Assembly (NCBI GenBank): GCA_038251315.1
Contig: JBBSBK010000010.1
Span: 1 to 55,430, forward strand
DNA: 55,430 nt
From: JBBKXP01 sp038251315
Lineage (GTDB): Bacteria; Pseudomonadota; Alphaproteobacteria; Rhodobacterales; Rhodobacteraceae
Reading direction: 5' to 3'
In this document: positions 7,712 through 16,384 of the stretch, one piece after another
Position numbering within the stretch: the stretch's first letter is position 1
Layout: each line of letters opens with the position of its first letter
Translations under genes and position numbers: made by a program
Notes under the pieces: generated by a model
Databases searched by the model: none
The model's input: only the letters and a program-made list of their open reading frames with translations
What the model was told of the DNA's origin: nothing

Positions 7712-7722
7712 CTGCAACGCAA
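7712..7722. promoter_or_regulatory. Candidate PhaR autoregulatory site
   Basis: CTGC-AAC-GCAA is one base from CTGC-N3-GCAG and lies 19 bp before the phaR ATG. PhaR autoregulation is known in Paracoccus; here it is inferred from the site. Confidence 0.45.
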
Positions 7723-7740
7723 CAGACCGGGGACGTTGCC

Positions 7741-8280
7741 ATGGCCGATACCGCAAAACCGCTGCTCATCAAACGCTATGCCAGTCGCCGATTGTACAAC
7801 ACCGAAACCAGCGACTATGTGACGCTGGAAGATATCGCCGGGTTCATCCGGTCGGGGCGTGAGGTGCAGATCGTCGATCTCAAGTCGGGTGACGATCTGA
7901 CCCGGACCTATCTGCTGCAAATCATTGCTGAACACGAAAGCAAGGGGGAAAGCGTCCTGCCTGTCGACGTGCTGACTGACCTCGTGCGCAGTTACACCAG
8001 CACAGCCACCTCCGTCGTACCGCAATTTCTGGCCGCCAGTTTCGAGATGCTGCGCGAGGGTCAGTCAAAGGTGATGGACAACATGGCCAAGGCCAGCCCG
8101 CTGGCCAAGATGCCAGGGTTCGAGGCGATGCAGGCGCAGCAGGCGGCATTTTTCAAGGCGATGACGGGTGGCGTGGCCGGGGCTGCCGGAACTGGCGGCA
8201 AAACTGCGAATGAGGGGCTGGACGACATCAAGAAGCAGTTGGAAGAGTTGCAGGCCAAGCTGTCCAAGCTTGGCAAGTAA
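7741..8280 (+). CDS. phaR: PHA synthesis repressor PhaR
   Basis: A 179-residue DNA- and granule-binding regulator. Residues ~8-70 form the PHB-accumulation regulatory DNA-binding domain (IKRYASRRLYNTETSDYVTL, later VDLKSGDDLTRTYLLQII), followed by a second conserved segment around VLPVDVLTDLVRSYT. The Ala/Gln/Met-rich C-terminal half is the likely granule-contacting part and ends in a short helix, LEELQAKLSKLGK. It represses phaP, and itself, through CTGC-type sites and is released when PHA is present. It is the third gene of the PHA block, separated from phaP by a terminator. Confidence 0.95.
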   Translation: MADTAKPLLIKRYASRRLYNTETSDYVTLEDIAGFIRSGREVQIVDLKSGDDLTRTYLLQIIAEHESKGESVLPVDVLTDLVRSYTSTATSVVPQFLAASFEMLREGQSKVMDNMAKASPLAKMPGFEAMQAQQAAFFKAMTGGVAGAAGTGGKTANEGLDDIKKQLEELQAKLSKLGK

Positions 8281-8340
8281 GGGGTTTACGGTGACGGCGA
8301 AGCGTTTGCCTGCCCAGCGCAGCCTGTCGAAAGCGGACCG

Positions 8341-9366
8341 TTGCGGCGTCTGACCGTGGGCCCCAGCCTGCGCCAAACGAAAGCGCAGGGCTTGGCGGGC
8401 AACAGCGGACGGATCACCCTTTGGGGGATCGAGGTTTTCGCCGCCACCGCAGATGAAGCGTCGATTTCGGCTGCCGCCCGCCGGCTTGGCACCTCTGCCG
8501 CCACCGTCAGCCAGCAGATCACCAATCTGGAAGGCGCAATCGGCACCAGCCTGATGAACCGGGGCGAAAGGCCTGTCACCCTGACCCCAGCGGGGGAGAT
8601 GTTTCTCCGCCGCGCCAACACGATTCTGAACGAGGCTGATCAGGCCCGTGCCGAACTGGCGATGGCCGACCTGTCACGCCTGACCCGGTTCCGGCTGGGC
8701 ATGATCGAGGATTTCGATGCCGACGTGACACCCCGCCTGTTGACGGGCATGGCGGGCGAACTGAAAAATTGCCAATTCCTGCTGGAAACCGGGGCATCGC
8801 ACCGCCTGTTCGATCTGCTCGATGCACGCGCGCTTGACGTCATCGTCGCGGCGGACATGGGGGCGACGGGCGACGGGATCGAAGTGCATCCGCTGCTCGA
8901 AGAACCCTTCATCGCCGCCGTGCCAAAGGGCGCGATCCGCGATGGCGACGTGCTGCGCCAGTTGCGCAGGATGCCGCTGATCCAATACACCACCCGCCAC
9001 CACATGGGCCGCACCATCGCCGCCCATCTGGCCCGCCAGAACCTGCATCTGTCCTATCGGTTCGAACTCGACAGCTATCACGCGATCATGGCGATGGTCG
9101 CGGCGGGGGCAGGGTGGAGCATCCTGACGCCGCTTGGCTGGATGCGCGCGGGGCGGTTTCGCGACAAGGTGGATGTGGTGCCGCTGCCATTCGCGCCGTT
9201 ATCCCGCAGCATTAACCTCACCGCGCGCCGCGACGTGCTGGGCGACATGCCGGCGCGGATCGCCGCGCAGTTGCGCCCGCTTTTGGCCGAGATGATCGTC
9301 AGACCGGCGATCACGGCGCTGCCATGGCTGGAGAGTGGCCTGCGCGTCGCGCCGGATCGGGCCTGA
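8341..9366 (+). CDS. LysR-family transcriptional regulator
   Basis: The helix-turn-helix is clear (FAATADEASISAAARRLG, then SAATVSQQITNLEGAIG), followed by a ~200-residue LysR effector-binding domain. No ATG is available near the HTH. Candidate starts are TTG 8341 (used here, with AAAGCGGA upstream), GTG 8356 and TTG 8392; the last would begin just before the conserved GRITLWGIEVF. Length is 341 residues from 8341, slightly long for the family. It lies between phaR and the convergent DegT operon, so its target cannot be deduced from divergence. A role controlling the minus-strand amine operon is possible but unsupported. Confidence 0.85.
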   Translation: MRRLTVGPSLRQTKAQGLAGNSGRITLWGIEVFAATADEASISAAARRLGTSAATVSQQITNLEGAIGTSLMNRGERPVTLTPAGEMFLRRANTILNEADQARAELAMADLSRLTRFRLGMIEDFDADVTPRLLTGMAGELKNCQFLLETGASHRLFDLLDARALDVIVAADMGATGDGIEVHPLLEEPFIAAVPKGAIRDGDVLRQLRRMPLIQYTTRHHMGRTIAAHLARQNLHLSYRFELDSYHAIMAMVAAGAGWSILTPLGWMRAGRFRDKVDVVPLPFAPLSRSINLTARRDVLGDMPARIAAQLRPLLAEMIVRPAITALPWLESGLRVAPDRA

Positions 9367-9387
9367 CGCGGGACGCGACTGCAGAAT

Positions 9388-9419
9388 GCCTCCGGCGGGA
9401 GTTCAAGGGATCAAAGAAG
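9388..9419 (+). repeat. Dispersed intergenic element, copy 2
   Basis: A second copy of the 32-bp GCCTCCGGCGGGA...CAAAGAAG unit, 28 of 32 identical to 3771-3802. It is in the same orientation and also sits in a convergent gap, here between the LysR gene and the DegT gene. Confidence 0.7.
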
Positions 9420-9427
9420 TTGGGGTG

Positions 9428-10639
9428 TCAGGTGCCGGTAGCAAGCCGTTCGCCCATCACCGCCTCGGCCGCGTCGATCAGGACTGCGGCGACGACGTCG
9501 CAATCGGCCAGCGACAGGCGGGCGGGCAGGCGGATGTCGCAGGCTTTCATCAGCATCGCGCGGGTTTTTGGCAGATCGGGCTGATCGGGCAGGAATTGCC
9601 AGTTCCAGAACGCGCGGGCGTTATCGGCGCTGGTGCCAAACACCTGCACCTTGATCCCGTCCGCAGCCGCGACTGCGACGAAATCGGCGGTTTGGCGGGC
9701 GTTCATTCCGACCGCGTTGAACTGGATCGAGTCGGGGGCGCGTTGTTCGGGCTTCAGCTTGTCGGGAACGTGCAGCCAGGGCGATCCGTCCAGACGTTCC
9801 GCCACATGATCGTGGTTGCGCCGCCCATCGCGCACTCGCCGCGCCAGTTCGGGCAGTTGCGGGCGGATGATCGCCGCTGACAGGGTGTTCAGACGCAGGT
9901 TATACAGCGGTAACCGGTTTTGGTACCGCTGGAATGCGGATTGGAGCACAGGATGTTTTTGCCAGTTGTGTTCGTAGGCCCCCGACATGATTACAGCACG
10001 GGCAATCAGATCGGTGTCGTCGCTGACCATGATCCCGCCTTCGCCCGCGTTGATGAGCTTGTAGGACTGAAAGCTGAAGCACCCGATCCGCCCGATCGTG
10101 CCGATATTGCGCCCGGCCCAGGTGGTGCCAAGGCTGTGCGCCGCGTCCTCGATCACCGGCATCCCGGCGGCGTCGCAGAGTGCCATGATTGCGTCCATAT
10201 CGGAGGTATGCCCGCGCATGTGGCTGATGATCACCGCCTTAACGGTCGGTAGTTTGGCGGCGAAATCGGCCATATCGATGCGGTAGTCGTCGCCACATTC
10301 GCAAAGGACCGGGATGCAGTCGGCGTGCAGGATGGACGATGGAACGGCGGCAAAGGTGAACGCCGGGATCATCACGCGGGCGTCGCGGGGCAGGGCGAGG
10401 GCCTTGAGCGAGAGGAACAGCGCGGCAGAGCAGGACGACACGGCCAGCGCATATTTGGATCCCAGAAGTGCGGCGAATTCGGATTCAAGCAGCGCCACGG
10501 GCGAATTGTCAGAGGTGTAGCGGAACAGATCGCCAGTGGACAGGATGCGTGTCACTTCGGCCATGGCGGCGGCGGGGATCGGCTCGGCGTCATAGACGTT
10601 GGGGATCATGTTTTCGGCTTTCCTGAAATCTGCTTTCAT
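9428..10639 (-). CDS. DegT/DnrJ/EryC1/StrS-family PLP aminotransferase
   Basis: A PLP-dependent enzyme of the sugar-aminotransferase fold. The PLP lysine is Lys194 in SYKLINAGEGG and the conserved EDAAHSLG motif holds Asp165. Length is 403 residues from the ATG at 10639; an internal ATG at 10609 (MIPNVYDAEPIP) has a better AGGAAA ribosome site and may be the true start. It is the last gene of the minus-strand run and begins 28 bp after the FAD oxidase. DegT enzymes usually act on nucleotide-sugar ketones, so its place after glutamine synthetases and an amine oxidase is unusual. It may transaminate an amine or aldehyde intermediate. Substrate unknown. Confidence 0.85.
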   Translation of the reverse strand: MKADFRKAENMIPNVYDAEPIPAAAMAEVTRILSTGDLFRYTSDNSPVALLESEFAALLGSKYALAVSSCSAALFLSLKALALPRDARVMIPAFTFAAVPSSILHADCIPVLCECGDDYRIDMADFAAKLPTVKAVIISHMRGHTSDMDAIMALCDAAGMPVIEDAAHSLGTTWAGRNIGTIGRIGCFSFQSYKLINAGEGGIMVSDDTDLIARAVIMSGAYEHNWQKHPVLQSAFQRYQNRLPLYNLRLNTLSAAIIRPQLPELARRVRDGRRNHDHVAERLDGSPWLHVPDKLKPEQRAPDSIQFNAVGMNARQTADFVAVAAADGIKVQVFGTSADNARAFWNWQFLPDQPDLPKTRAMLMKACDIRLPARLSLADCDVVAAVLIDAAEAVMGERLATGT

Positions 10640-10667
10640 TTAATTCTAACATATCGCGTGTAACAGT

Positions 10668-11972
10668 TCAAAGACCGAATCGGTCACGCAGGCTGAACCA
10701 CGTCATTGCCAGCGTCAGCAGGGGCGTGCGGAATGCCGCACCACCGGGGAAAGTCGGCACAGGAAGATCCGACAGGATATCGAACCGTTCCGCCTGTCCG
10801 GCGATGGCCTGCGCCATGACGGTGCCCGCAAAGCCCGACAGGGCGACGCCGTGGCCGGAATAGCCGCCCGCGGACAGGATGTTGGGGGCGACCCGCAGGA
10901 CGGCAGGCAGGCGGGACATGGTGACGCCAAGGGTGCCACCCCATGCGTGATCTATTTTCACGCCCTGCAGTTGCGGAAACAGGGTAATGATTCGGCGGAT
11001 CAATGCCGCAGTGATGTCGGTGGGAAAGCCGATCCCGTAATTCTCGCGCCCCCCGAACAGCAGTCGCTTGTCTTCAGACAGGCGGAAGTAGTTGACGACG
11101 AAACGGTCGTCGGCCACGGCGATGTCCTGCGCCAGAACATCGGCGGCGCGGTCCCCAAGGGGTTCGGTGGTGGCGATGAAGCTGTTGATCGGCATGACTT
11201 TCGCAGCGACCTGCCGGTCTAGGTTAGGCAGATAACCATTGCCGGCAAGGATGACGTGATCGGCGGTCAGGCGGCCCTGGCCGGTGCGCAGGATGACCTG
11301 TTTGCCGGGGACCACCTGATGCACTTCGGATCGTTCATGGATGATGACGCCCGCAGCCTCGGCCGCGCGCGCAAGCCCAAGCGCGTAGCGTAGCGGGTGG
11401 ATGTGCCCGGCCCCCATGTCGAGGGTACCGCCGATGTAATACGGTGACTTCACTAGGGCTTGCATGGCCGATCTGTCCAGCGCCGTGATCTGGGCATAGC
11501 CGTAGTTTTGCGCCAGCCAGGCCGCATTTGCGTGCCCTTCGGCTACGCCCGCCACCTTGGTTTCGCCATGCGCAACGCCGGGCAGATAGCGGGCGTCGGG
11601 AGCATGGGTTGCAGAAAACTCGCGCACCTGTCGTTTGGCGTCCTCGGCCAGGTCCCAAAGCGCGCGGGCCTTGTCTGCCCCCACCCGCGCCGCCAGCCAG
11701 CGTTGCGATTTGTTGTAGCCTGACCCGATCTGCCCGCCGTTGCGCCCGGATGCACCCCAGCCGGCCCGGTGGGCGTCCAGCACGACGACCCTGAACCCGC
11801 GTTCGGCAAGTGAAAGGGCGGCGCAAAGCCCGGTGTAGCCCGCCCCGACGATCCCGACATCGGCTGTCACATCGCCGCGCAGGGCGGGCCGCTCCGGCGG
11901 GATCGTGGCCGTCGCCGCATACCAGCTGTCGGGAAAGACACCGGGTTTGTCGTTGCGGTAAAGGGGGTTCAT
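10668..11972 (-). CDS. FAD-dependent amine oxidase, PuuB/OrdL-like
   Basis: A 434-residue DAO-type flavoprotein. The Rossmann motif is at residues ~38-50 (DVGIVGAGYTGLCAAL) and is followed by the flavin-binding stretch GWGASGRNGGQIGSGYN. A C-terminal GGYSGHGVALSGFAG segment closes the FAD site. PuuB-like enzymes oxidise gamma-glutamyl-amines to aldehydes with release of ammonia and H2O2. Its ATG overlaps the TGA of the upstream glutamine synthetase (ATGA), indicating translational coupling. No aldehyde dehydrogenase follows, unlike the classical Puu pathway. The exact amine substrate is unknown. Confidence 0.88.
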   Translation of the reverse strand: MNPLYRNDKPGVFPDSWYAATATIPPERPALRGDVTADVGIVGAGYTGLCAALSLAERGFRVVVLDAHRAGWGASGRNGGQIGSGYNKSQRWLAARVGADKARALWDLAEDAKRQVREFSATHAPDARYLPGVAHGETKVAGVAEGHANAAWLAQNYGYAQITALDRSAMQALVKSPYYIGGTLDMGAGHIHPLRYALGLARAAEAAGVIIHERSEVHQVVPGKQVILRTGQGRLTADHVILAGNGYLPNLDRQVAAKVMPINSFIATTEPLGDRAADVLAQDIAVADDRFVVNYFRLSEDKRLLFGGRENYGIGFPTDITAALIRRIITLFPQLQGVKIDHAWGGTLGVTMSRLPAVLRVAPNILSAGGYSGHGVALSGFAGTVMAQAIAGQAERFDILSDLPVPTFPGGAAFRTPLLTLAMTWFSLRDRFGL

Positions 11973-13321
11973 ACGTTCAGCAGCAGATGCTCACGTTCCC
12001 ACGGGCTGATGACCTGCAGGAATTCCTGATATTCCAGCCGTTTGACGATGGAATAGACGCGGGCGAATTCAGGGCCGAGAATCTCGTGCATCTCCTTGGC
12101 CTCGTCGAACAGGTCGAGCGCGGCGTTCAGCCCCTGGGGGATTTCGTCTTCGGCGTCATAGGCATCGCCCTTGTAGCGCTTGTCGGGGCGGATTTCGTTT
12201 TTCAGGCCCAGATAGCCGCAGGCGAGCGAAGCTGCGATGCACAGGTAGGGGTTGCAATCCATCCCCGCCAGTCGGTTTTCGATCCGCCGCGCCTCGGGCG
12301 GGGAAATCGGGATACGGATGCCGGTGGTGCGGTTGTCGCGGCCCCATTCCAGATTGATCGGTGCGGCGTGATTGCGCACGTAGCGCCTGTAGCTGTTCAC
12401 ATAGGGCGCGATCATTGCGATCACCGATGGCATGTGTTCCTGCAGGCCGCCGATAAAGTGGAAAAAGGCGTCGGTTTCACCACCGCCGGGGCCGGTAAAG
12501 ATGTTGCGCCCCTTGGCGTCTGTCACCGAATGGTGGACGTGCATCGCGCTGCCGGGTTCGTCGGCAATGGGTTTGGCCATGAAGGTGGCGAAACAGTCGT
12601 GTTTCAGCGCCGCCTCGCGGATCAGCCGTTTGAAAAAGAACACCTCGTCGGCGAGTTTGACCGGATCGCCATGGCGCAGGTTGATTTCAAGCTGGCCGGC
12701 GCCGCCTTCCTGGGTGATTCCGTCAATCTCGAACCCCTGGATTTCGGCGTATTCATAGATGTCGTCGATCACCGGACCGTAGTCGTCCACCGCCGTCATC
12801 GAATAGGCCTGCCGCCCGGCGGCCGGTCGCCCGGTGCGCCCCATCATCGGTTCGATCGGTTTCGCCGGGTCGATGTTGCGGGCGACAAGGTAGAATTCCA
12901 TTTCGGGGGCGACGACCGGGGTCCAACCCTCTTTCTTGTATAACTCGCAGACGCGCCTCAGCACGTTGCGCGGCGCGGCCTGCACCATCCGGCCCTTTTG
13001 GTCATAGGCGTCGTGTATAACCTGCAGGGTGCCGTCGGCGGCCCAGGGGGCGGCAGTTGTCGTGGACAGATCGGGTTTCAAGGTCATGTCGGGTTCGACG
13101 AACCCCTCGTCGCCCGCCGCCTCGCCCCAATCACCGGTGATGGTCTGGAAAAAGATCGAATTGGGCAGGTGGATGTGGGTCTGTTTTTCCCATTTCGTCG
13201 CCGGCACTGCCTTGCCGCGTGCGATGCCCGGCAGGTCTGCGATGATGCATTCGACCTCGTCCAGCCGATTGGCTTCGATATAGGCGGCTGCGGCGGCGGG
13301 TATTTTGGCGGTCCAGTTCAT
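11969..13321 (-). CDS. Glutamine synthetase-family gamma-glutamyl-amine ligase (copy 2)
   Basis: A 450-residue PuuA-like ligase expected to join glutamate to an amine using ATP. GS signature residues are in place: APEMEFYL, EGGAGQLEINL, HVHHSVTDAKG, NHAAPINLEWGRDNRT and ARRIENRLAGMDCNPYL. It lacks the C-terminal adenylylation region of GlnA, fitting a specialised ligase. The ATG overlaps the TGA of the amidotransferase by 4 bp, and its own stop overlaps the oxidase start. It is clearly distinct in sequence from the other ligase at 14071, so the two may act on different amines or form a hetero-oligomer. Confidence 0.9.
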   Translation of the reverse strand: MNWTAKIPAAAAAYIEANRLDEVECIIADLPGIARGKAVPATKWEKQTHIHLPNSIFFQTITGDWGEAAGDEGFVEPDMTLKPDLSTTTAAPWAADGTLQVIHDAYDQKGRMVQAAPRNVLRRVCELYKKEGWTPVVAPEMEFYLVARNIDPAKPIEPMMGRTGRPAAGRQAYSMTAVDDYGPVIDDIYEYAEIQGFEIDGITQEGGAGQLEINLRHGDPVKLADEVFFFKRLIREAALKHDCFATFMAKPIADEPGSAMHVHHSVTDAKGRNIFTGPGGGETDAFFHFIGGLQEHMPSVIAMIAPYVNSYRRYVRNHAAPINLEWGRDNRTTGIRIPISPPEARRIENRLAGMDCNPYLCIAASLACGYLGLKNEIRPDKRYKGDAYDAEDEIPQGLNAALDLFDEAKEMHEILGPEFARVYSIVKRLEYQEFLQVISPWEREHLLLNV

Positions 13322-14004
13322 GCGACCAGGGCTTTCTGCTTGAAGAAACCGGCGATCTGGCGGGCCAGACTGGCGTTGTTGTTGGGGGCGTCAAGATCGG
13401 CGGCGACTTTTTGCAAAAGGGCGTTAGGAATCCGCCCCTTGCCCCGGTATTCGGCCAATCCGGCGATGAAATCGCTTTCGAATTCGGGATGCGCCTGCAC
13501 CGAAAACGCCTTGTTTCCATAGACAAGCGCAGCGTTTTCGCAGAATGCGTTACTGGCGCAGACTTCGGCCCCCCCTGGCAGAGAGACAACCTGATCCTGA
13601 TGCCAGGCATTCAGAAACAGGGTTTCACCTTGCCAGTCGTAGGCAGTGCGTCCGACGGCCCAGCCCCCTTTGAATTTTTCGACCTTGCCACCCAGCGCCT
13701 GCGCGATGATCTGATGCCCGAAACAGACGCCGACCAGTGGAACGGCAGCGTCAAAGACGGCGCGGATGAAATCCTCGAGAAGCGGAATGAAAGGCAGATC
13801 GTCATAGGCGCCATGCCGCGATCCGGTAATCAACCAGCCGTCGCACTGATGGACGTCCTTGGGGAAGTCCAGATCGACGACGCTGAAGATCTGGAACGTC
13901 AGACCCTGACCGGCCAGCAGTTTTTCAAAAAGGTTGCCATAGTCACCCTTGTCCGCCCGCATTTCGTCAGGGGTGTGTCCGGCCTGCAGGATTCCGATTT
14001 TCAT
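13318..14004 (-). CDS. Class I glutamine amidotransferase-like hydrolase, PuuD-like
   Basis: A 228-residue class I amidotransferase-fold protein without a fused synthase domain. The nucleophile is Cys94 in VGVCFGHQ, with His172 and Glu174 in AHPEFE completing the triad. In polyamine pathways PuuD-type enzymes hydrolyse the gamma-glutamyl amide bond to release glutamate, which fits its place between two gamma-glutamyl ligases. It starts at the ATG at 14004 (MKIGILQAGHTPDEM) and overlaps the next ligase by 4 bp. A 66-bp gap separates it from the upstream ligase. Guanine-type or other amidotransferase functions are less likely in this context. Confidence 0.9.
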   Translation of the reverse strand: MKIGILQAGHTPDEMRADKGDYGNLFEKLLAGQGLTFQIFSVVDLDFPKDVHQCDGWLITGSRHGAYDDLPFIPLLEDFIRAVFDAAVPLVGVCFGHQIIAQALGGKVEKFKGGWAVGRTAYDWQGETLFLNAWHQDQVVSLPGGAEVCASNAFCENAALVYGNKAFSVQAHPEFESDFIAGLAEYRGKGRIPNALLQKVAADLDAPNNNASLARQIAGFFKQKALVA

Positions 14005-14070
14005 GTCGCACCGATATTGTTGTTTGGATGAAAGCTAGCCGCGCTGCAAAGTGGCGGCAAGATGGTTGCC

Positions 14071-15408
14071 TCAGACAGTGTCGAGGTAAAGCTCAAGCTG
14101 CTGCTCTTCGGTCAGATCCTTGAAATAGTGCAATTCCTGACGTTTGGTTCTGACCAGGTTTTCAACGAGAACAGGGTCGAATACGCGTCTGGCAAAGGGG
14201 CTGTGTTCGAAAAGATCAATTGCAGCCTCCCAGGTATCCGGGATTTGCGGCATTTCCTGATCGTAGGCATTGCCAAAGATCGGGGGTGGTGGGGTCAGTT
14301 TGTCCTCGATCCCGATCAGGGCTGACCCAAGCACGGCAGTCAGGAAAAGATAGGGATTCACATCGCCACCAGCGACCCGGTGTTCGATCCGCCGCGCGTT
14401 CTTGCTGCCACCCGGCACCCGGACCGACGCTGTGCGGTTGTCGTAGGCCCAGCAGATCCCGGTCGGCGCATGGCTTTCGGGGACCAGCCGTTCATAGCTG
14501 TTGCCGTGCGGCGCAAAGATCAGCGCCAGATCGGGGATGCCGCGCAGGCATCCGGCGATGGCGTTGTGCAGCAGCGGCGAACCCTCGAAGGTGTCGTTGG
14601 CCATCAGGTTGTTGCCGTCTTTGTCGATCACCGAAAAATGCGTGTGCAAGCCGTTGCCGGCGTATTCCTCATAGGGCTTCGCCATGAACGACGCGGCCAT
14701 GCCGTGATTACGGGCCAGACCGCGCACCAGCATCTTGAAGAACCAGGCATCGTCGGCGGCCTTGAGCGCGTCGGGGACGTGTTCGAGATTGATCTCGAAC
14801 TGGCCCATGCCGACCTCGGAAATCGCAGCCTCTGCCGGGATGTTCATCGCGTCGCAGGCATCATAGAGATCGTTGAAAAAGCCATCGAAGGCATCCAGCG
14901 CCCGCAGCGACAGAATCTCGGCGCCGGGCCGCCTTTTACCTGATTTGGGGCTGCGCGGCTGGCGGATACCGTCGCCGGAATCGTCGACCAGATAGAATTC
15001 CATCTCGGTTGCAACGACCGGGGTCATCCCCAGTTTGGCAAAGCCTTCGACGACACGGGCGAGGGCCTGACGCGGGTCGCCCTCGAACGGGCGGCCGTCC
15101 TCGTGGAACATCCAGAGCGGCAGCAGGGCCGAGGGCATCTTGAGCCATGGCATCGGCACATAGCCGCGTTCGGTCGGCATCAGCACGCCGTCGGGGTCAC
15201 CGATTTCGAACACCAGCGGGCTGTCCTCGACATCCTCGCCCCAGATATCGAGGTTGAGAACGGAGAGCGGAAACCGCATCCCTTCCTCTTCCAGTTTCTT
15301 GCCGAACCGCACGGGCACCCGTTTGCCACGGGCCTGCCCGTTCAGATCGGCAGCCCCGCAACGGACGTTGCGGATTTCGGGGTGGTCGTCCAGCCAGCTT
15401 GACATCAT
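14071..15408 (-). CDS. Glutamine synthetase-family gamma-glutamyl-amine ligase (copy 1)
   Basis: A 445-residue PuuA-like ligase. Active-site motifs are intact: ATEMEFYLVDD, AISEVGMGQFEINLEH, NGLHTHFSVIDKDG, SHAPTGICWAYDNRT and ARRIEHRVAGGDVNPYL. Two adjacent ATG codons open the gene (15408 and 15405). It follows the ABC transporter genes after a 169-bp gap that includes a hairpin, so it may have its own promoter. With the amidotransferase, second ligase and oxidase downstream it fits a gamma-glutamylation route for an imported amine or amino acid. Confidence 0.9.
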   Translation of the reverse strand: MMSSWLDDHPEIRNVRCGAADLNGQARGKRVPVRFGKKLEEEGMRFPLSVLNLDIWGEDVEDSPLVFEIGDPDGVLMPTERGYVPMPWLKMPSALLPLWMFHEDGRPFEGDPRQALARVVEGFAKLGMTPVVATEMEFYLVDDSGDGIRQPRSPKSGKRRPGAEILSLRALDAFDGFFNDLYDACDAMNIPAEAAISEVGMGQFEINLEHVPDALKAADDAWFFKMLVRGLARNHGMAASFMAKPYEEYAGNGLHTHFSVIDKDGNNLMANDTFEGSPLLHNAIAGCLRGIPDLALIFAPHGNSYERLVPESHAPTGICWAYDNRTASVRVPGGSKNARRIEHRVAGGDVNPYLFLTAVLGSALIGIEDKLTPPPPIFGNAYDQEMPQIPDTWEAAIDLFEHSPFARRVFDPVLVENLVRTKRQELHYFKDLTEEQQLELYLDTV

Positions 15409-15529
15409 GCACCAATAGCAGGGGCCGGGCCGGAATGAAGTGCGGAAAGGCGCAATTCTGGACCATGCCCTTGGCCCGATTTCATCCGATCAAACGTTGA
15501 ATGAGAGGGTGTAGCAGCCTCTTGCCCGC

Positions 15530-15556
15530 ATCGGGGGGCGCTCTGCCAGCCCCGAT
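15530..15556. terminator. Hairpin between transporter and ligase genes
   Basis: ATCGGGG (15530-15536) and CCCCGAT (15550-15556) form a 7-bp stem in the 169-bp gap after the second permease. There is no T-tract on the minus strand, so it is more likely an mRNA-end stabiliser or weak attenuator than a full terminator. Confidence 0.4.
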
Positions 15557-15577
15557 AATTTGATCATAAATGGCTTA

Positions 15578-16384
15578 CTACCGGATCACATTCATGCGCA
15601 AGCGAATTTTGGCACGCACATCTTGGGGCAGATGCCGGTTCAGCCGCCGGTTGACGAGGCCAAAGACGGTTATCACGCACAGCGTCAGGCAGATAAAGAA
15701 CCCTGCGAGGATCGGGTAGGGGATGAAGGGGTTGAACGTCTTGTCGGCAAAGTAGCTGGCGTAATACAGGGCGTCGCCGCGTTGCTGGATTGCCGGAAAG
15801 CCGGAAAAGAACACCAGTGTCGTGGCGTGAAACAGGAATATCGCCTCGTTCGTGTAGGCAGGCCAGGCAAGGCGCAGCATTGTTGGCCAGATCACCCGCC
15901 GAAAGCGCGGCCAGCCGGACATGCCATAGGCATCCGCCGCCTCGGTATCGCCTTTAGGGATCGACAATAGTGCGCCGTAAAAGATTTCTGCGGAGTAGGC
16001 GGCGGTGTTGAGGAACAGCACGACCAATGCACCGAGCCAAGCCGAGGTGAGCGGCGACATCGCGGGCCAGACGCCCTTGAGCGACAAGAACAGGAAATAG
16101 GCAAAGAAGAACTGAATGAACAAGGGTGAGCCGCGAAAGACAAAGATGAACCACTCGGCAGGCTTGCGCAGCCAAGGATTGCGCCCGGCCTTGGCCAGCG
16201 CAAGTGCTGTGGCAAGGAAAAACCCCGAACACAGCGACACCAGTCCGAAATAGATGTTCCAGATCATGCCCGATCCGATCAGCACGACCTGCTGGCAGAT
16301 CGTGAAATCGGCACGCGGCAAAAGTTTGGCCCCGATCCCTTGCGACCGCAAACCGTAGTCGATCAGGGTTTCCCAACAACTCAT
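15578..16384 (-). CDS. Polar amino acid ABC transporter permease (HisM-type)
   Basis: A 268-residue inner-membrane permease with several hydrophobic helices and the EAA-loop sequence EAADAYGMSGWPRFRRVIWP that docks the ATPase. The motif FRGSPLFIQFFFAYF is typical of the His/Glu/Gln/Arg transporter class. The ATG at 16384 (MSCWETLIDYGLR) is chosen because it overlaps the upstream permease stop by 4 bp. It acts as the second half of the translocation channel with the permease encoded just upstream. Confidence 0.9.
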   Translation of the reverse strand: MSCWETLIDYGLRSQGIGAKLLPRADFTICQQVVLIGSGMIWNIYFGLVSLCSGFFLATALALAKAGRNPWLRKPAEWFIFVFRGSPLFIQFFFAYFLFLSLKGVWPAMSPLTSAWLGALVVLFLNTAAYSAEIFYGALLSIPKGDTEAADAYGMSGWPRFRRVIWPTMLRLAWPAYTNEAIFLFHATTLVFFSGFPAIQQRGDALYYASYFADKTFNPFIPYPILAGFFICLTLCVITVFGLVNRRLNRHLPQDVRAKIRLRMNVIR

